Source: Xestospongia muta
Taxonomy: Eukaryota > Porifera > Demospongiae > Haplosclerida > Petrosiidae
NCBI GenBank assembly: GCA_963693285.1
Contig: OY848926.1
Coordinates: 5,316,501 to 5,380,500, forward strand
Direction: 5' to 3'
Length of the DNA: 64,000 nucleotides
Made by a program: the position numbers and the translations under genes. The notes beneath the pieces were generated by a model. The model was not told the DNA's origin and searched no databases. It saw nothing but the letters and a program-made list of their open reading frames with translations. This document shows, piece after piece, positions 50,115 to 62,372 of the stretch. Numbering within the stretch: position 1 is the first letter of the stretch; each line of letters starts with the position of its first letter.

Positions 50115-52420
50115 TTATCCATAATAATGGTTAGTATTGTAGTGAGACTGATATTCTTTCTCATGATCATAACGGCTACTATAAAAGAGTAGATATATTA
50201 TATATATAAGTACTGAAAAAGTCACAATCAGTCCAAAGATGAATCCAGTGATATTCAGACAGAGTGTAATTTTCCGATTTCGACGCATGGTTTCCCTATC
50301 TCCACGCATCTCAGCCTCACGAGCCTAACAAATTAAAAATTAATTGTTAGAATCAAAAATCAATAGATATACGTGTTCCATCATATTACATTATAATTGA
50401 CTCACATATATTGCAAGAATTAAAGCTGGAAAAGTACAGCAGAGAGCCAATGTTGAGCCAAAAAGACAGCAAACTGCATTAAGAACAATCGACAAAGTTA
50501 AAAAGTTATCACTGGGAGCAGGGAGAATCTGAGTGTGACCAAAGGGTAATGGTTGTTGTTGTTGTAGATAAACCCTTTCAACAGACCGTTCAAGGACTCC
50601 CTATAAACAGATGTTAATGTTTAATTTAACTGTTTATAAGAATTAACTCTGCTCAATTACAAGACTCATTTAGTATCATTTTCATGTGATATATACTTTA
50701 AATGTCATTGCTGAGCACCTTAATGAGTGCCAACTATTCTAAATAGTGCAGCAAAACCTTGCCTTAGTTTCTATATATATTATATGTATGCATGTGTGGT
50801 TTGGTCATGCTTAAGAAAGAGATAATTAATTGCTTTATTGGAGGCCATAACCACAGATATGCAAGAGCACATCTTCATCAAGTCCACGAAGAAAACATTA
50901 CTCAAACATTAGCGACAAAACAAAACTTATAGAAAGCAATGAACAGACAAATTTGAAACAATTTAAAGACCTAATAGATGTTCAAAGGGTATCTAGAGCA
51001 ACTATATAAAGTAAATGATATTATAGATTAAGTTAGAAGCTAGGTATACTACAAGGGCTAAAGTTTATTAAATATTACTTAGAGTTTAACAAGTAATAAT
51101 AAGATTATCTGATACAATTTGTGTACCAGATAGTCAAAAGTATACATACATATTCATATATTAGTTTTGTGATGATCAGAAATATAATACCTGTTGAGGT
51201 GGAAGAGGAACATCCCGATAAATATAAGGTGGTGGTTTATCTAGAACAATATAACAATAATGGTTTTATTGTGTCGTAACAGTCAATGGAATTATCTTAT
51301 TAATTTATGTTAAATTTGTTAGCAATATATGTAATCAACATATATATGTGTGCGTGTGTACGTATATATGTATGTGTGTCCCTGAATAGATTGGTCACTT
51401 TAACTATTTCGTAGTTACTTGGGTTATGTGTATCACCATCACTCAAATACACTAACAACTATCTACATATACTATTGTGATTGCTAATACTATGGATTTA
51501 TATAGTTGTGCTTTTAAAATAACTTAGGATATGTAATATAATGTGTATAGGGACCAGTCTATTATAAACCACAGTTTAGATTATGATGACCCTTACACAT
51601 AGGCCCAGCATCTATGAAAAATTATTTTGTCTATAACTGATAAACACAGAATATTCATTGGTCTACATGAAAAATAACTACAAACTGTCAATCAGTATAT
51701 TTTAGTAATGATAGAATATAAAAGTATCATAATAGCTATCACTATAGTTGATGGTATTTTAAGAATATTTATAATAATATGATACTAACTTTTAGAAGGT
51801 TGGGATATTTCTGGTCCATCATCATCATCCTACATAGAAGAAAAGAAGATCAAGTGAAGTCATAACATGTTTCATATAACAAATTACACTTGTTAATAGA
51901 AAAGGTTCCTAATTTATAAGATATCTTAGCAATGAGTGAATTAAACCACTCTATTTATATATACAGTTCAACATTATTTCTACTTTCATGAAAGAAATGC
52001 ATTATTATAAAATAGAATTGACAACTATACTTACAGTAGGTGCTGTAATGTTTTCAGTACTTTCATTTATAAGAAGTGGTTCCTTTTCAACTAAATAAAA
52101 AAATATACACTTTGATGATAAAGTTAACTAGAAATAAACAGCATCGTAGATTTGTAGATAATATTATATGAACCAAATCTTCTAAAGTTAACAAAGGGCT
52201 GTTACTGAGCTACAACTTGAATATTAAATAGTGCTACAGTCTTTAGGACTAAATAAAAATCATATAAAATAAATTAATACCAATTGACTACAGATTTGTG
52301 CATTCATCCGAAACTTCTTCTTTTCTTTATCTTAATCTTAATTTTAGTTTTTACCTTTTTATCGTAGTTGTGTTAATAAAACTAAATTAAAAAGTACTGG
52401 TAGTTTCTCTTACTATCCAT
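50115..52420 (-). CDS. CD225-like membrane protein G16
   Basis: Six exons: 52420-52414, 52090-52035, 51829-51790, 51240-51191, 50600-50406 and 50324-50115, 185 residues. Order: MDIEKEPLLINESTENITAP (acidic dileucine-like), DDDDGPEISQPSK, KPPPYIYRDVPLPPQQ (PPPY), GVLERSVERVYLQQQQ with a hydrophobic segment (CCLFGSTLALCCTFPALILA), then AREAEMRGDRETMRRNRKIT, the second segment and a charged His/Tyr-rich tail. Confidence 0.86.
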
Positions 52421-52631
52421 ATGTAACAGGCACGTCAAGAATAGGCGTTTAGCACAAAGGAACAACAGCTTGAAATTTAGTGGGAGGGGCAATTCGTAGA
52501 CCCAGCCTTGTCGTAATAATACATACTTGAAATATATATATATAGCATCAATTAAGTTGTTTGAAAAACTGAATTTGTTAGCTGCACAGATAATAGTATT
52601 TTTACAAATAAATTAATAATTAACAATAACA

Positions 52632-53707
52632 TTATGAGTTATTAATATTTAATGAAACAGCAATAATCAAAATAATCGTCCAGGATACTATGTAGGTGAT
52701 AACACCTGCAATGTTCAATATTAAAGCATATGCTCCATTTTGCTTGGCACGAGCATGATATCCCATAGCTTCAGCGTCTTGAGCCTATAACAAATGGATT
52801 CATATTAAGATCAGATTACATTAGCAATGTTGATCCTTACACTTATTGCATAGAATATGGCAGGAATTGTACATATGAGGGCCCACCATGTACCACAAAA
52901 GAAACAGATAAGAGAGAGTAGAATTGACAAGAGGAGGTTATAATCACGATTGCCATAACGACGCTCATATGATGTTGAAATCGGTTGTTCAGTTACCAGA
53001 ACCTGTCCCTGCAATTAAACCACGAGGTGAGACAATATAAATTACTATGATCTGATATTAACATTATAACAATTATAGTAAGATAGTTTAAGAATTGTAT
53101 TGTAGTAAGTATTGTGACAATTAAAGGTGGTAATGAAAAACTAAATAAACTGTCATGTATAATTGGTCTAGTCAGACACTCGCACCAAAGAACTTATGAG
53201 AGGCTGTGGTTAACCATTTTTCACTCACTTGGGTTGATTCTATACCATTTTTTTGATATGCTTCTAAAGTTGGTTGATAAAAGTCAATTCCATTCTTGTA
53301 CTTTACACCACCAGCCCCTTCAATGAAGGATAATATTCAGTTATTGTGCAAATGTAAATGAGTGATATTTAGTATTTTGTTTTACTATTACCTGAAGAAG
53401 GTTCATTTTGATATAGTACTTGGGCAGAATTTCCAGAAAAGCCATTTGTGTGTTTTGGAGGGGCATAACTCCCAATGCGACGAGACTTATAAAGATATAA
53501 ATATATGACTTGAGCAGTAAGTAGTAGCATCATTTTGTTTTATTTTCTTACTTGTGGCGTTCTAGAATCACCCTGCTCAAGCAAAGGTTTGTTTACTGTA
53601 GTAGTGAGAAGAAAGCAAATTTGATATTTTTACTGTGCAATAATAAACAAATAGATCTATATTATATAGTAATACTACAACTCACTTTGATCGGCCATTT
53701 CTGACAT
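52632..53707 (-). CDS. CD225-like membrane protein G17
   Basis: Six exons: 53707-53686, 53595-53552, 53485-53392, 53317-53229, 53008-52841 and 52784-52632, 189 residues. The N-terminus MSEMADQINKPLLEQGD has PLLE; a long linker (SYAPPKHTNG; GIDFYQPTLEAYQ) has no PPxY. The hydrophobic exon has TSYERRYGNRDYNLL and CFFCGTWWALICTIPAIFYA. The last exon begins AQDAEAMGYHARAKQN, with GY where GD is usual. A second in-frame Met at residue 4 is possible. It shares a 75-bp divergent interval with G18. Confidence 0.85.
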
Positions 53708-53782
53708 GCTTTTCGTTGGTTCTATTGCGCATGCGTAGTAACAAAATTGGCATCGATATTTCCCACGCCGGATCCAAATATT
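53708..53782. promoter_or_regulatory. 75-bp divergent promoter interval
   Basis: The start codons of G17 (minus) and G18 (plus) are 75 bp apart. The interval is richer in CG dinucleotides (GCGCATGCG; CACGCCGG) than the surrounding DNA. A bidirectional promoter is inferred. Confidence 0.6.
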
Positions 53783-54077
53783 ATGGATGAGAAAGGTTTG
53801 TTCACTTCATTATTTTGAAATATTGATAAGAGTTCGATATTATTTATCTTGTATCAATAACAATGTTAATAGTTTGACAAAATATTATTAAGATAGCAAT
53901 GTAGACTTATCTACATGATGATGATGCAGCCAGCACTTAGCTTATAAAATTTAATAACTATTTTTCTTAAGATAAAAAGTCATCATCTGAACAGGAAAAA
54001 TGTGACCAATTGGAACAGTCAATGATATCTAAAAAATTATCAGGCTCTGAATCAAAGGTAATCATACATTATCTATG

Positions 54078-54121
<44 letters not shown>

Positions 54122-54606
54122 ATATATATATATATAGTTATATTGAACAAATATACAAGTACTTAGTAATATAATGTTCAATACAAGCTGAAAACAAATT
54201 ACAATCAAGTACTATTGATTTAAATAACATAACAATGTCAGGTGCTCAATGAACAACTGTCAGTGACTACTGATACTCAAGTTCCAGCTGTAAATAAGGA
54301 GGTGGACCTTCTGAAGTCTTCGATATTTTTGACGTTATTCTATTTTGTTTGTGGATGTTGGCCCTCTTTAGTCTGCACAATATCTGCCATTGTTTTTTCA
54401 TTATTGGTTTGTTGCAGTAAATTTAATTGATTATAATGTTAATTTATGAAAATTTCTAGGGTGATCAACAAAACAAATTTAAAACCAAACAACAGTCATC
54501 GACAAATTTATGGGTGAAATTTTCTTTATTTTGTAACATTGTGGCTATTGTCACGGCATTTATTTTTGTTGTGCTTGTTATCTTTTTTTGTTTTTTATAT
54601 TTATAA
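53783..54606 (+). CDS. CD225-like membrane protein G18
   Basis: Four exons, 53783-53795, 53972-54057, 54242-54406 and 54460-54606, 136 residues. The N-terminus is Lys/Ser/Glu-rich (MDEKDKKSSSEQEK) without PPxY. The first hydrophobic segment has FVCGCWPSLVCTISAIVFSL; the last exon starts GDQQNKFKTKQQSS and ends in a strongly hydrophobic segment. It is a diverged member with the family's split between the two membrane exons. A (CA)n(TA)n run at 54079-54136 lies in intron 2. AATAAA follows four bases after the stop. Confidence 0.8.
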
Positions 54607-55380
54607 GATAATAAACTAACTATACAAAATTACACAAGACACAAGACCTGAATTGTTTGTTATAAATTATCATTATAATATAAACTTCAATTAATTTTGG
54701 TTTAACTATCTTCATATATATTAATACTTGATATTGTATATGACATTTCCACATCAAAAGAGATGATGCATAATACGGCACATTCTTGTAAATTAGAACA
54801 ATTCAATGAAGTCGCTTATAACTGTTATTAATGAATTTACACTACAGATTAGCTGTTAAATTATTATGACAAAAATTTATATAAAACGTAAGATATTTCC
54901 TTTTGGTGTACTTTGAGGTCATATCATATATATACAGCATACAACTTTAAAATAGTGGTAAAAAGGCAACTAAAATGTTAGCAATTAATTACCTTTAATG
55001 TCACCTTTGATTTCTACATTTTATTTCCTTTCTGATCTACCCGCGCGTTAAAATATTCTTTTGTACAGCAAAACAACTTGTTTATGTTTATACAGTACCT
55101 TATCAAGGTTGGGCGAACTCTATTCCTTTGTAGACGCGTTGTTTCATTTGCTGCTTCCACCCACTACTTTGTATGGTAAACCATACGGGAAAGCGTGACT
55201 GGAAAGTATAGATAATAAACAAAAAATAGAAACAAGGGGATTTTTTACTTTCTACAAGGTAACAAACTCCCCCGTTGATTACAAACCAGCAAACCGCAAA
55301 TAAATATAGTTGTAATAATTATTACTATAATACTCAAGAAACTAGGTGGCTTCGCTTGCATGTACGCTCGCCCAAATTCT
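54607..55380. other. Intergenic region between CD225 and Ig-receptor arrays
   Basis: No exon was recognised. This is the transition from the CD225 array to the Ig receptor array and holds the upstream region of the receptor gene. Confidence 0.5.
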
Positions 55381-55388
55381 TATAAAAG
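55381..55388 (+). promoter_or_regulatory. TATA box of the Ig-like receptor
   Basis: TATAAAAG lies 55 bp before the start codon and is followed by TTGCACATAACA. The same layout (TATAAAGG, then GCACATA) recurs before the degraded copies at 59279-59286 and 61290-61297. Confidence 0.7.
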
Positions 55389-55435
55389 TTGCACATAACA
55401 CTTTTTGTTTAGTAAGCCGTTCTAAGTTCAGTATC

Positions 55436-58400
55436 ATGTTTTCTCTAATGTTAATTGGTCTATTGACATCACTTTGTCATTCTCAGTCAGGTATTGGTAT
55501 TGTTAATTCAAGAACCATAATATTCATTATATTTATAGATGGTTTAGATGTATCTGTAAAGAGAATTCCAGCTGGTCCACGATTTGAAGCTGCAAGTCTA
55601 GTCTCTTTTGAATGTCATGTTAATGAAGGCTCTCCTTTAAACTATACTTACACTTGGATAACCAGTTGTAACGCAACTAAAGTAACTAATACAGAGACTA
55701 GTCCATCTGTTTTTGGACAAAGCTTTGGTCCATTGACTACAACTCCTAAAATTTGCAATGATGTGATAAAATGCATTGCTCGGCATATTTCGACTGGTCA
55801 GAGTGGATCTGGTGAAATAGTACTATCTCCAATTGTTGGTAAGTTCAATTAATTTAGAATTGATATTAGCTAGACTTACTATCTATGTTGTCATAATTAC
55901 AGGAGTTCAAATTCAATTATATCTTAAGAGTCCACCTCCCTATTTTCTTGTTAATAATGGCACTGCTGTCATTCTTAACCAAACTGGACAATTTCATGAG
56001 TTGGTCTGTAATACTGGTCTCAAAAAACCAAGTGTTGGCTATTGGATACTTCCAAATGGCAATAAATTATCACAAAGTAATAACATGTTTCAGATTGAGA
56101 AAGGAGGAGGAATAACATATCCTGCTTATATGACATTGAGTCTAAAGTCAGGTCAAGTAATAACTACTGAGGAATACATGGGTATATATTCCTGTATAAT
56201 GCCTGATTTAAATGGAGTAGAACAAGAAAGTCATGTATGGATAATGGATACAGAAAGGTTTGGTAGGTGATATATACATAACATTCACAAAACATTTGTT
56301 ATTTTATTTTTGTCCCAACAGAATTCCCTCGATACTTAAATCATTCAACATATACTGGACATCCATTGATGTTAAGTTGTATGTTTACAGACTCACCTGG
56401 TGAATTTGACTGGCAGGTTGATGGAGTCAGTCTTAAATACAACAAATCATTTAGTATTGTCAACAGACATGTTAGTGTCTCTCCTCCTATATATGTCAGT
56501 ACACTCACTATACATGAAAGGACTGCTATTGCTTCTTCAACATTTTATGAATGTTTAATGACTGGTCAACGAATCTATTCTTTGCCTAATCCAAGAGGAG
56601 GATTGTTTCGAGGTAAAGTTTAAGTTTTTAAATCTGAAATGTGATGTTAATTTATTATGTTTCCTACCAGTCAAACATAATTTTGTCCTTCAAAATATTG
56701 GTAAACGATTTTCAATTCGTTGCACCTTTAGTAGTAATGTTACAAGAACTTCTTTCTATTCTGAGAATGTCTTACTTGATAGTGCAGTACACAGGATATA
56801 CAATCATACCATATTGATTAATGATACAACTCATGATAAACATTTCAGTTGTGTTGGATACACTGATGATAACAAAGTCTACTATCGCAACTTTTCAATT
56901 GTAGCACTAGGTTAGCAATTACATAATCAATTAGAGAAACTATTCTGTATATCAGCTCCATATGTTATTTTTTTATATTTTCTAGTACCTTCTCATGCCC
57001 TAACAATGGTTATTTTCAAGCAGCCTGATACAATAGTGGCTGGTGATAATATAACATTGGATCTAAGTGCTGTAAAAGCAGTAGGATTTGTTAATAGTCC
57101 TAGTATAGTTTGTACAAATGCATCAGGAGTACCACTGACTGACATTAATGGAGTAGAGGTTCTGAATAAATTAGTCCATCATGGTACAACATCTAACCTT
57201 AGATTAAGACTGAATCAGTTTAATCTCTCACAAGCTGGTACATATTTCTGTACTGCAATACTTAATACTAAAGCATTGCCTTATCCACTTACACATAATG
57301 CAACTACTGCTGTTAAAATAAAGAGTAAGTTAATATGACTAAATAATTATATTAATTGAAAACCTTTCTTACAGTCCCCATACCAAGTGTTACCATTGAC
57401 CTCAGCTCTCATAATAATGTCATTTCAAATGGAGATTCTGTTCAATTTACATGTAATATCATCATAAATAAACCTGATTATATAGATGTACCAATACATC
57501 CTGTTATCACCTGGAAAATACAAAATCGTACTGTCAGTTTTGAAGATCATCGTGTTACAGTTACATACAATGATGTTACATTTCAATCCATTTTAATTAT
57601 CACTCCAGTTATTAAAGAATATGATGATGGTCCAGTCAATTGCATTGCTCTTCTAGCACCAAATGAAAATAAAGAATTTGTCCTTCAAAGTGGATTTGTT
57701 GAAAAGTCTATGATGTTGCAAATAGAAGGTATATAAATGTTTGTTACCTTTAATGCATTAAATTGCTAGTTATCATAAATATATAATTATGGCACAAAAT
57801 CTTTAATAATATAGGACAGAAACAATCTTACTCACACCATATCCAGTTAAATCTGATGGGATTACCAATCAATTGTAATGAGTGGGTGGTAAGTTCAAGA
57901 TATCAATATCCACAGAAGGATATCTGAATCTATATAATAACAAAATAGCTATATAAAAATATTATTGTTATCAATTGTTATTTTTTCTTTATGATAGAAA
58001 GGATCAACAGCAAACATAACAAGTAATACAACAACACAACAACTGGTTAATACTATTATAAACACATGTCAATGTAGTGATTATACTGAGAGACATATCA
58101 TGGATGAGAGGTTTATCTGTTCAATAGAAGATTCATCTACTGTAACTTACCGAGCTATGCTATATTTCAGTAGACAGTGTAGTGTGGCTAAGTTATCAGG
58201 TTGTATTCAAAATTGGGTTACTAGTGGACCCAAAATAGACAGACTTCTTGTAAATCCAGACTGTAATCTTACCATTAATACTTTCAATGATTCTCTGTGT
58301 AGTATGTATACTATACAAAGTCCAAAAAGGTCATCTCAAGTATTTCTAATTGGAGGGGTTGCTGGTGGTATTTGTTGTGCTATTTTGTTTGGTATCATTG

Positions 58401-58656
58401 TCTTTGTATGTTGTTGTGTGTGTTGCTTGTTGAGAAGAAGAAAAAAGAGTCAAATTAAGTAAGTTATAAGTGTTAAAGGAAACAAAGAATATTCCTTTTT
58501 TTAACCTTAAGTAGCAACATTGAAATCAGGTCAGCACCAGGAACCCTTCCTATTGATAGGAATCCATCCTATGATCATATCTTACCTGTTAATAGTCACT
58601 TTGATGAACCCGAACCTGAATATGACTATCCATATGCTGATCATTCTTATTATTAA
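55436..58656 (+). CDS. Type I receptor with six Ig-like domains
   Basis: Ten exons: 55436-55490, 55539-55838, 55903-56262, 56322-56612, 56671-56910, 56986-57324, 57375-57728, 57815-57888, 57998-58458 and 58512-58656, 872 residues. Exon 1 encodes a signal peptide (MFSLMLIGLLTSLCHSQS). Exons 2-7 are each one Ig-like domain bounded by phase-1 introns, with paired cysteines such as LVCNTG...YSCIM, LSCMF...YECLM and SIVCTN...YFCTAI. Several NxS/T sites suggest glycosylation. A Cys-containing stalk precedes a helix at about 785-813 (GGVAGGICCAILFGIIVFV), then RRRKK and a tail with seven tyrosines (SYDHIL; EYDYPYADHSYY). Likely a surface recognition or adhesion receptor; ligand unknown. The start follows the TATA box closely and gives a clean signal peptide. 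Confidence 0.88.
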
Positions 58657-58868
58657 CACAACTGTTTTAAATACATAATTATAACACTTATTTTAAAACT
58701 ATATGATTTTGTAATAGTTACTTTAACATATTTGTTAGCTATACTTTTGACAATTGTTGTTATAAGTGAATTATTAAAGACATTTCTACAACAGTAGGGA
58801 TATGATAGTGAACTGATGTTTTTATTTGTTTAGAATTGTGTTTGTTTTTTGTTTTTCATATTTGATAT

Positions 58869-58874
58869 AATAAA
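58869..58874 (+). terminator. Poly(A) signal of Ig receptor
   Basis: AATAAA lies about 210 bases after the receptor stop codon. Confidence 0.55.
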
Positions 58875-59278
58875 ACTTACCTCATTATTAACTATATGCA
58901 ATTATACAACCCAATTATACAGTTAATTTAATCACATGACCTGAAAAACATACGACTACACTGACAAGAAAATAGGTGGATTTGTTCTCAAGCTCACTCA
59001 CAATTGTTAGTCTAAATTCATTGGTCCTTATCATTCTATAGACAATGTAACCTAACTAGATTGTCAATGGGTGTGACTGATTGAAGTGAATGAACGTCTT
59101 AGAAGAACCCATTACTTCTGCCACCTCTACAGTATTAAATAATCCAACTCTTTAAAGTAGCAGCTGTACTGTGCATTAAAATAATGACAGGATTTGATTT
59201 TTATCTTGTTTAGTCTTGTGAAAATGACTTGGACTGAATGACCCTCCTCCAGAATAATTGGATTCCCTTTAAATTAAA
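58875..59278. other. Flank repeated before later receptor copies
   Basis: The stretch 58980-59220 (CTCAAGCTCACTCA, CTTCTGCCA and other words) recurs at about 60970-61190. It is likely a duplicated promoter-proximal region of the receptor family. Confidence 0.65.
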
Positions 59279-59325
59279 TATAAAGGCTGCACATAATATT
59301 TATTGTTCAATAAGCTGCTTTAGGT

Positions 59326-60660
59326 TCAGTATCATATTTTCTCTAATGTTAATTGGTCTATTGACATCACTTTGTTATTCTCAGTCAGGTATTGGTATTG
59401 TTAGTTCAAGAACATTAATATTGATTATATTTATATATAGATGACTTGGATGGATCTGTAAAGAGCATTCCATCTGGTCTAGATGGAGTAGAACAAGAAG
59501 TCATGTATGGATAATGCATACAGAAAGATTTAGTAGGTGATATACACATAACATTAATAAAACATTAGTTATTCTATTTTTGTCCCAACAGAATTCCCTC
59601 GATACTTAAATCATTCAACATACACTGGACATCCATTGATGTTAAGTTGTATGTTTACAGACTCACCTGGTGAATTTGACTGGCAGGTTGATGGAGTCAG
59701 TCTTAAATACAACAAATCATTTAGTATTGTCAACAGACATGTTAGTGTCTCTCCTCCTATAGTCAGTACACTCACTATACATGAAAGGACTGCTATTGCT
59801 TCTTCAACATTTTATGTATGCTTAATGACTGGTGAAAGAGTTTACTCATTACCAGATCCTAGTGGAAGATTGTTTCAAGGTAATTAAGTTATCAAAGAGG
59901 GTGTCATTTATTTGTTCTACTAACTATACCTTATTTTATTCTTAAAAAATTGGTGAAACATTTTCAGGATGTTGCACTTTTCATAAAAATGTTACAAGAA
60001 CTTTCTATTTGATAAAGTCTTACTTGATGGTGCCATACACAATATATACAACTTTTCCATATTGATCAAGGACACAACTCATGACAAACACTTTAGTTGT
60101 GTTGGATACACTGATGATAACAAAGTCTACTATCATTTTTTTCATTTGTAGTACTAGGTTAGCAATTACATAATCAATCAAAGAAACCATTCTGTTTATG
60201 AACTCTATCTGCTATCTTTTATATTTTTCTAGTACCCTCGTGCCCTCATAATGGCTGTTTATACAAGCAACCTGATACAATAGTGGCTGGTGATAGTATA
60301 TAACATTGGTTTTAAGTGCTGTAAAAATAACAAGATTTATTAATAGTCCTAGTTTGTAGAAATGCATCAGGAGTACCACTTACTCACATTAATGGAGTAG
60401 AGGTTCTGAATAAATTAGTCCATCATGGTACAACATCTAACCTTAAATTAAGACTGAATCAGTTTAATCTCTCACAAGCTGGTACATATTTCTGTACTGC
60501 AATACTTAATACTAAAGCATTGCCTTATCCACTTACATATAATGCAAGTACTACAGTCATTTGCACTACCTTTCTAACACCAAATGAAAACAAAGAATTT
60601 GTCCTTCAAAGTAGAGTTGCTGAAAAGGTCTATGATGTTCCAAATAGAAGGTAATATAAA
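59326..60660 (+). pseudogene. Degraded copy of the Ig receptor (R2)
   Basis: The signal exon is kept but its ATG is ATA. The start of exon 2 is fused to the end of exon 3 and leads to a stop (MYG then stop). The third Ig exon (about 59592-59880) is intact and highly similar to 56322-56612. The fourth and fifth Ig exons have frameshifts, and only the end of the sixth remains. A piece resembling exon 8 follows at about 60735-60810. No membrane exon follows. Confidence 0.85.
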
Positions 60661-61319
60661 TGCTCGATATCTTTAATGCTTTAAATTGCTAGTTATCATA
60701 ACTATAATTATTGCATAAAAACTTTAATAATAGGACACAAACAATTTTACTCACAGGATATCCAGTTAAATCTGGAGGGGTTACCAATCAATTGTGATGA
60801 GTAGTTGGTAAGTTCAAGTCATCAATATTTACAGAATGATATATGAATCTAACAAAATATATAGCTATTGGGAAAATATTGTTGTCAATTTGTTACTTTT
60901 CTTTATCATAGAGAAGATCAACAATTTTATCACATGACCTGAAAGAACATGCTAATTACATTGACAGAAACTAGATGGGTTTGCTCAAGCTCACTCATAA
61001 TTGTTAGACTAAACTCGTTGGTCCTCATTGCTATATAGACAACATATCCAGATTATCTACAGATGATCGAAGTTAATGAACGTTTTAGCAGAATCCACTA
61101 CTTCTGCCAACTCTCCAATCCAACTCTAGTAGCAGCTGTACCGTGCATCAAAACTATTACAGGATGATTTAATCTTGTTCAGCCTTGCAAAAACGAGGCC
61201 ACGCCTGATTGGTTTTCTTTTATTTGCTAATTAAGTAATAAATAAAACATAAATAATTTATTCAATGATTTAATTAGAGTCCCTTCAAATATAAAGGTTG
61301 CACATAGCATATGTTATTT

Positions 61320-62372
61320 AGTAAACTGCTCTAAGCTCAGTATCATATTTTCTTTAATGTTAATTGGTCTATTGACATCACTTTATCCTTCTCAGTCCAA
61401 TGAAAATGAAGAATTTGTCCTTCAAAATAGAATTGATAAAAAGTCTATAATGTTGTAAATAGAAGGTAATACATATGCTTCATACATTTAATGCATTAAA
61501 TTGCAATATTTTGAGATCATGACAGTATCTGTTCTTGAATGTATTTCTTTATTTTAGGACAGAAACAGCTCACAGCATATCCAATTAAATCTGGTGGGGT
61601 TACCAATCAATTGTAATGAGTGGGTGGTAAGTCAACAACCATAAAATAACATCTGATTCTAAATGATATAATACTCATACCAAATTTTACTGTTAACCTC
61701 AGTTCTTATAATAATGTCATTTCAAATAGAGACTCTGTTCAATTTACATGTAATGTAATCATAAATAAACTTGATTACGTAGATATTCACAGCATATCCA
61801 ATTAAATCTAGTGGGGTTAGAGATCAAATGTAACGAGTAGGAGGTATGTCAACAACCATAGAATAACATCTGATTCTAAAGATGGCAAATGATTGTTAGA
61901 AAAATATTATTGTTATCAATTATTGTTTTCTTTAACATAGAAGGTATCAATAGCAAACTTAAAAAGTAATACAACAACACAGCAACTGGTTAATGCTATT
62001 ATAAACACATGTCGCTGTACTGATTATACTGAGAAATATATCATAGATAAGAGGTTTATCTGTTCAAAACAAGATTCATCTGCTGTAACTTACCGAGCTA
62101 TGCTATATTTCAGTAGACAATGTAGTGTAGCTAAGTTACCAAGTTGTTTTCAAAATTGAGTTACTAGTGGACCCAAAATAGACAGGCTTGTTGTAGATCC
62201 AGACTGTAATCTTACCATTAGTACTTACAATGATTCTCTGTGTAGTATGTATACTATACAAAGTCTAAAGAGGTCATTTCAAATATTTTTAATTGTAGGG
62301 GTTGCTGGTGGTATTTGTTGTGCTATTTTGTTTGGTATCATTGTCTTTGTATGTTGTTTCCATATTAGTTAG
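61320..62372 (+). pseudogene. Rearranged copy of the Ig receptor (R3)
   Basis: The signal exon (ATA again for ATG) is fused directly to the end of the sixth Ig exon, followed by exon 8 pieces, the start of the sixth Ig exon, another exon 8 piece, then the stalk/membrane exon (about 61942-62372). That last exon has TGG changed to TGA in the CIQNW motif, near 62157. It ends inside the membrane helix. Confidence 0.82.

Noticed and set aside
54079..54136. CA/TA run as a possible Z-DNA regulatory element
   Set aside because: An ordinary microsatellite in an intron; similar runs occur throughout the window.
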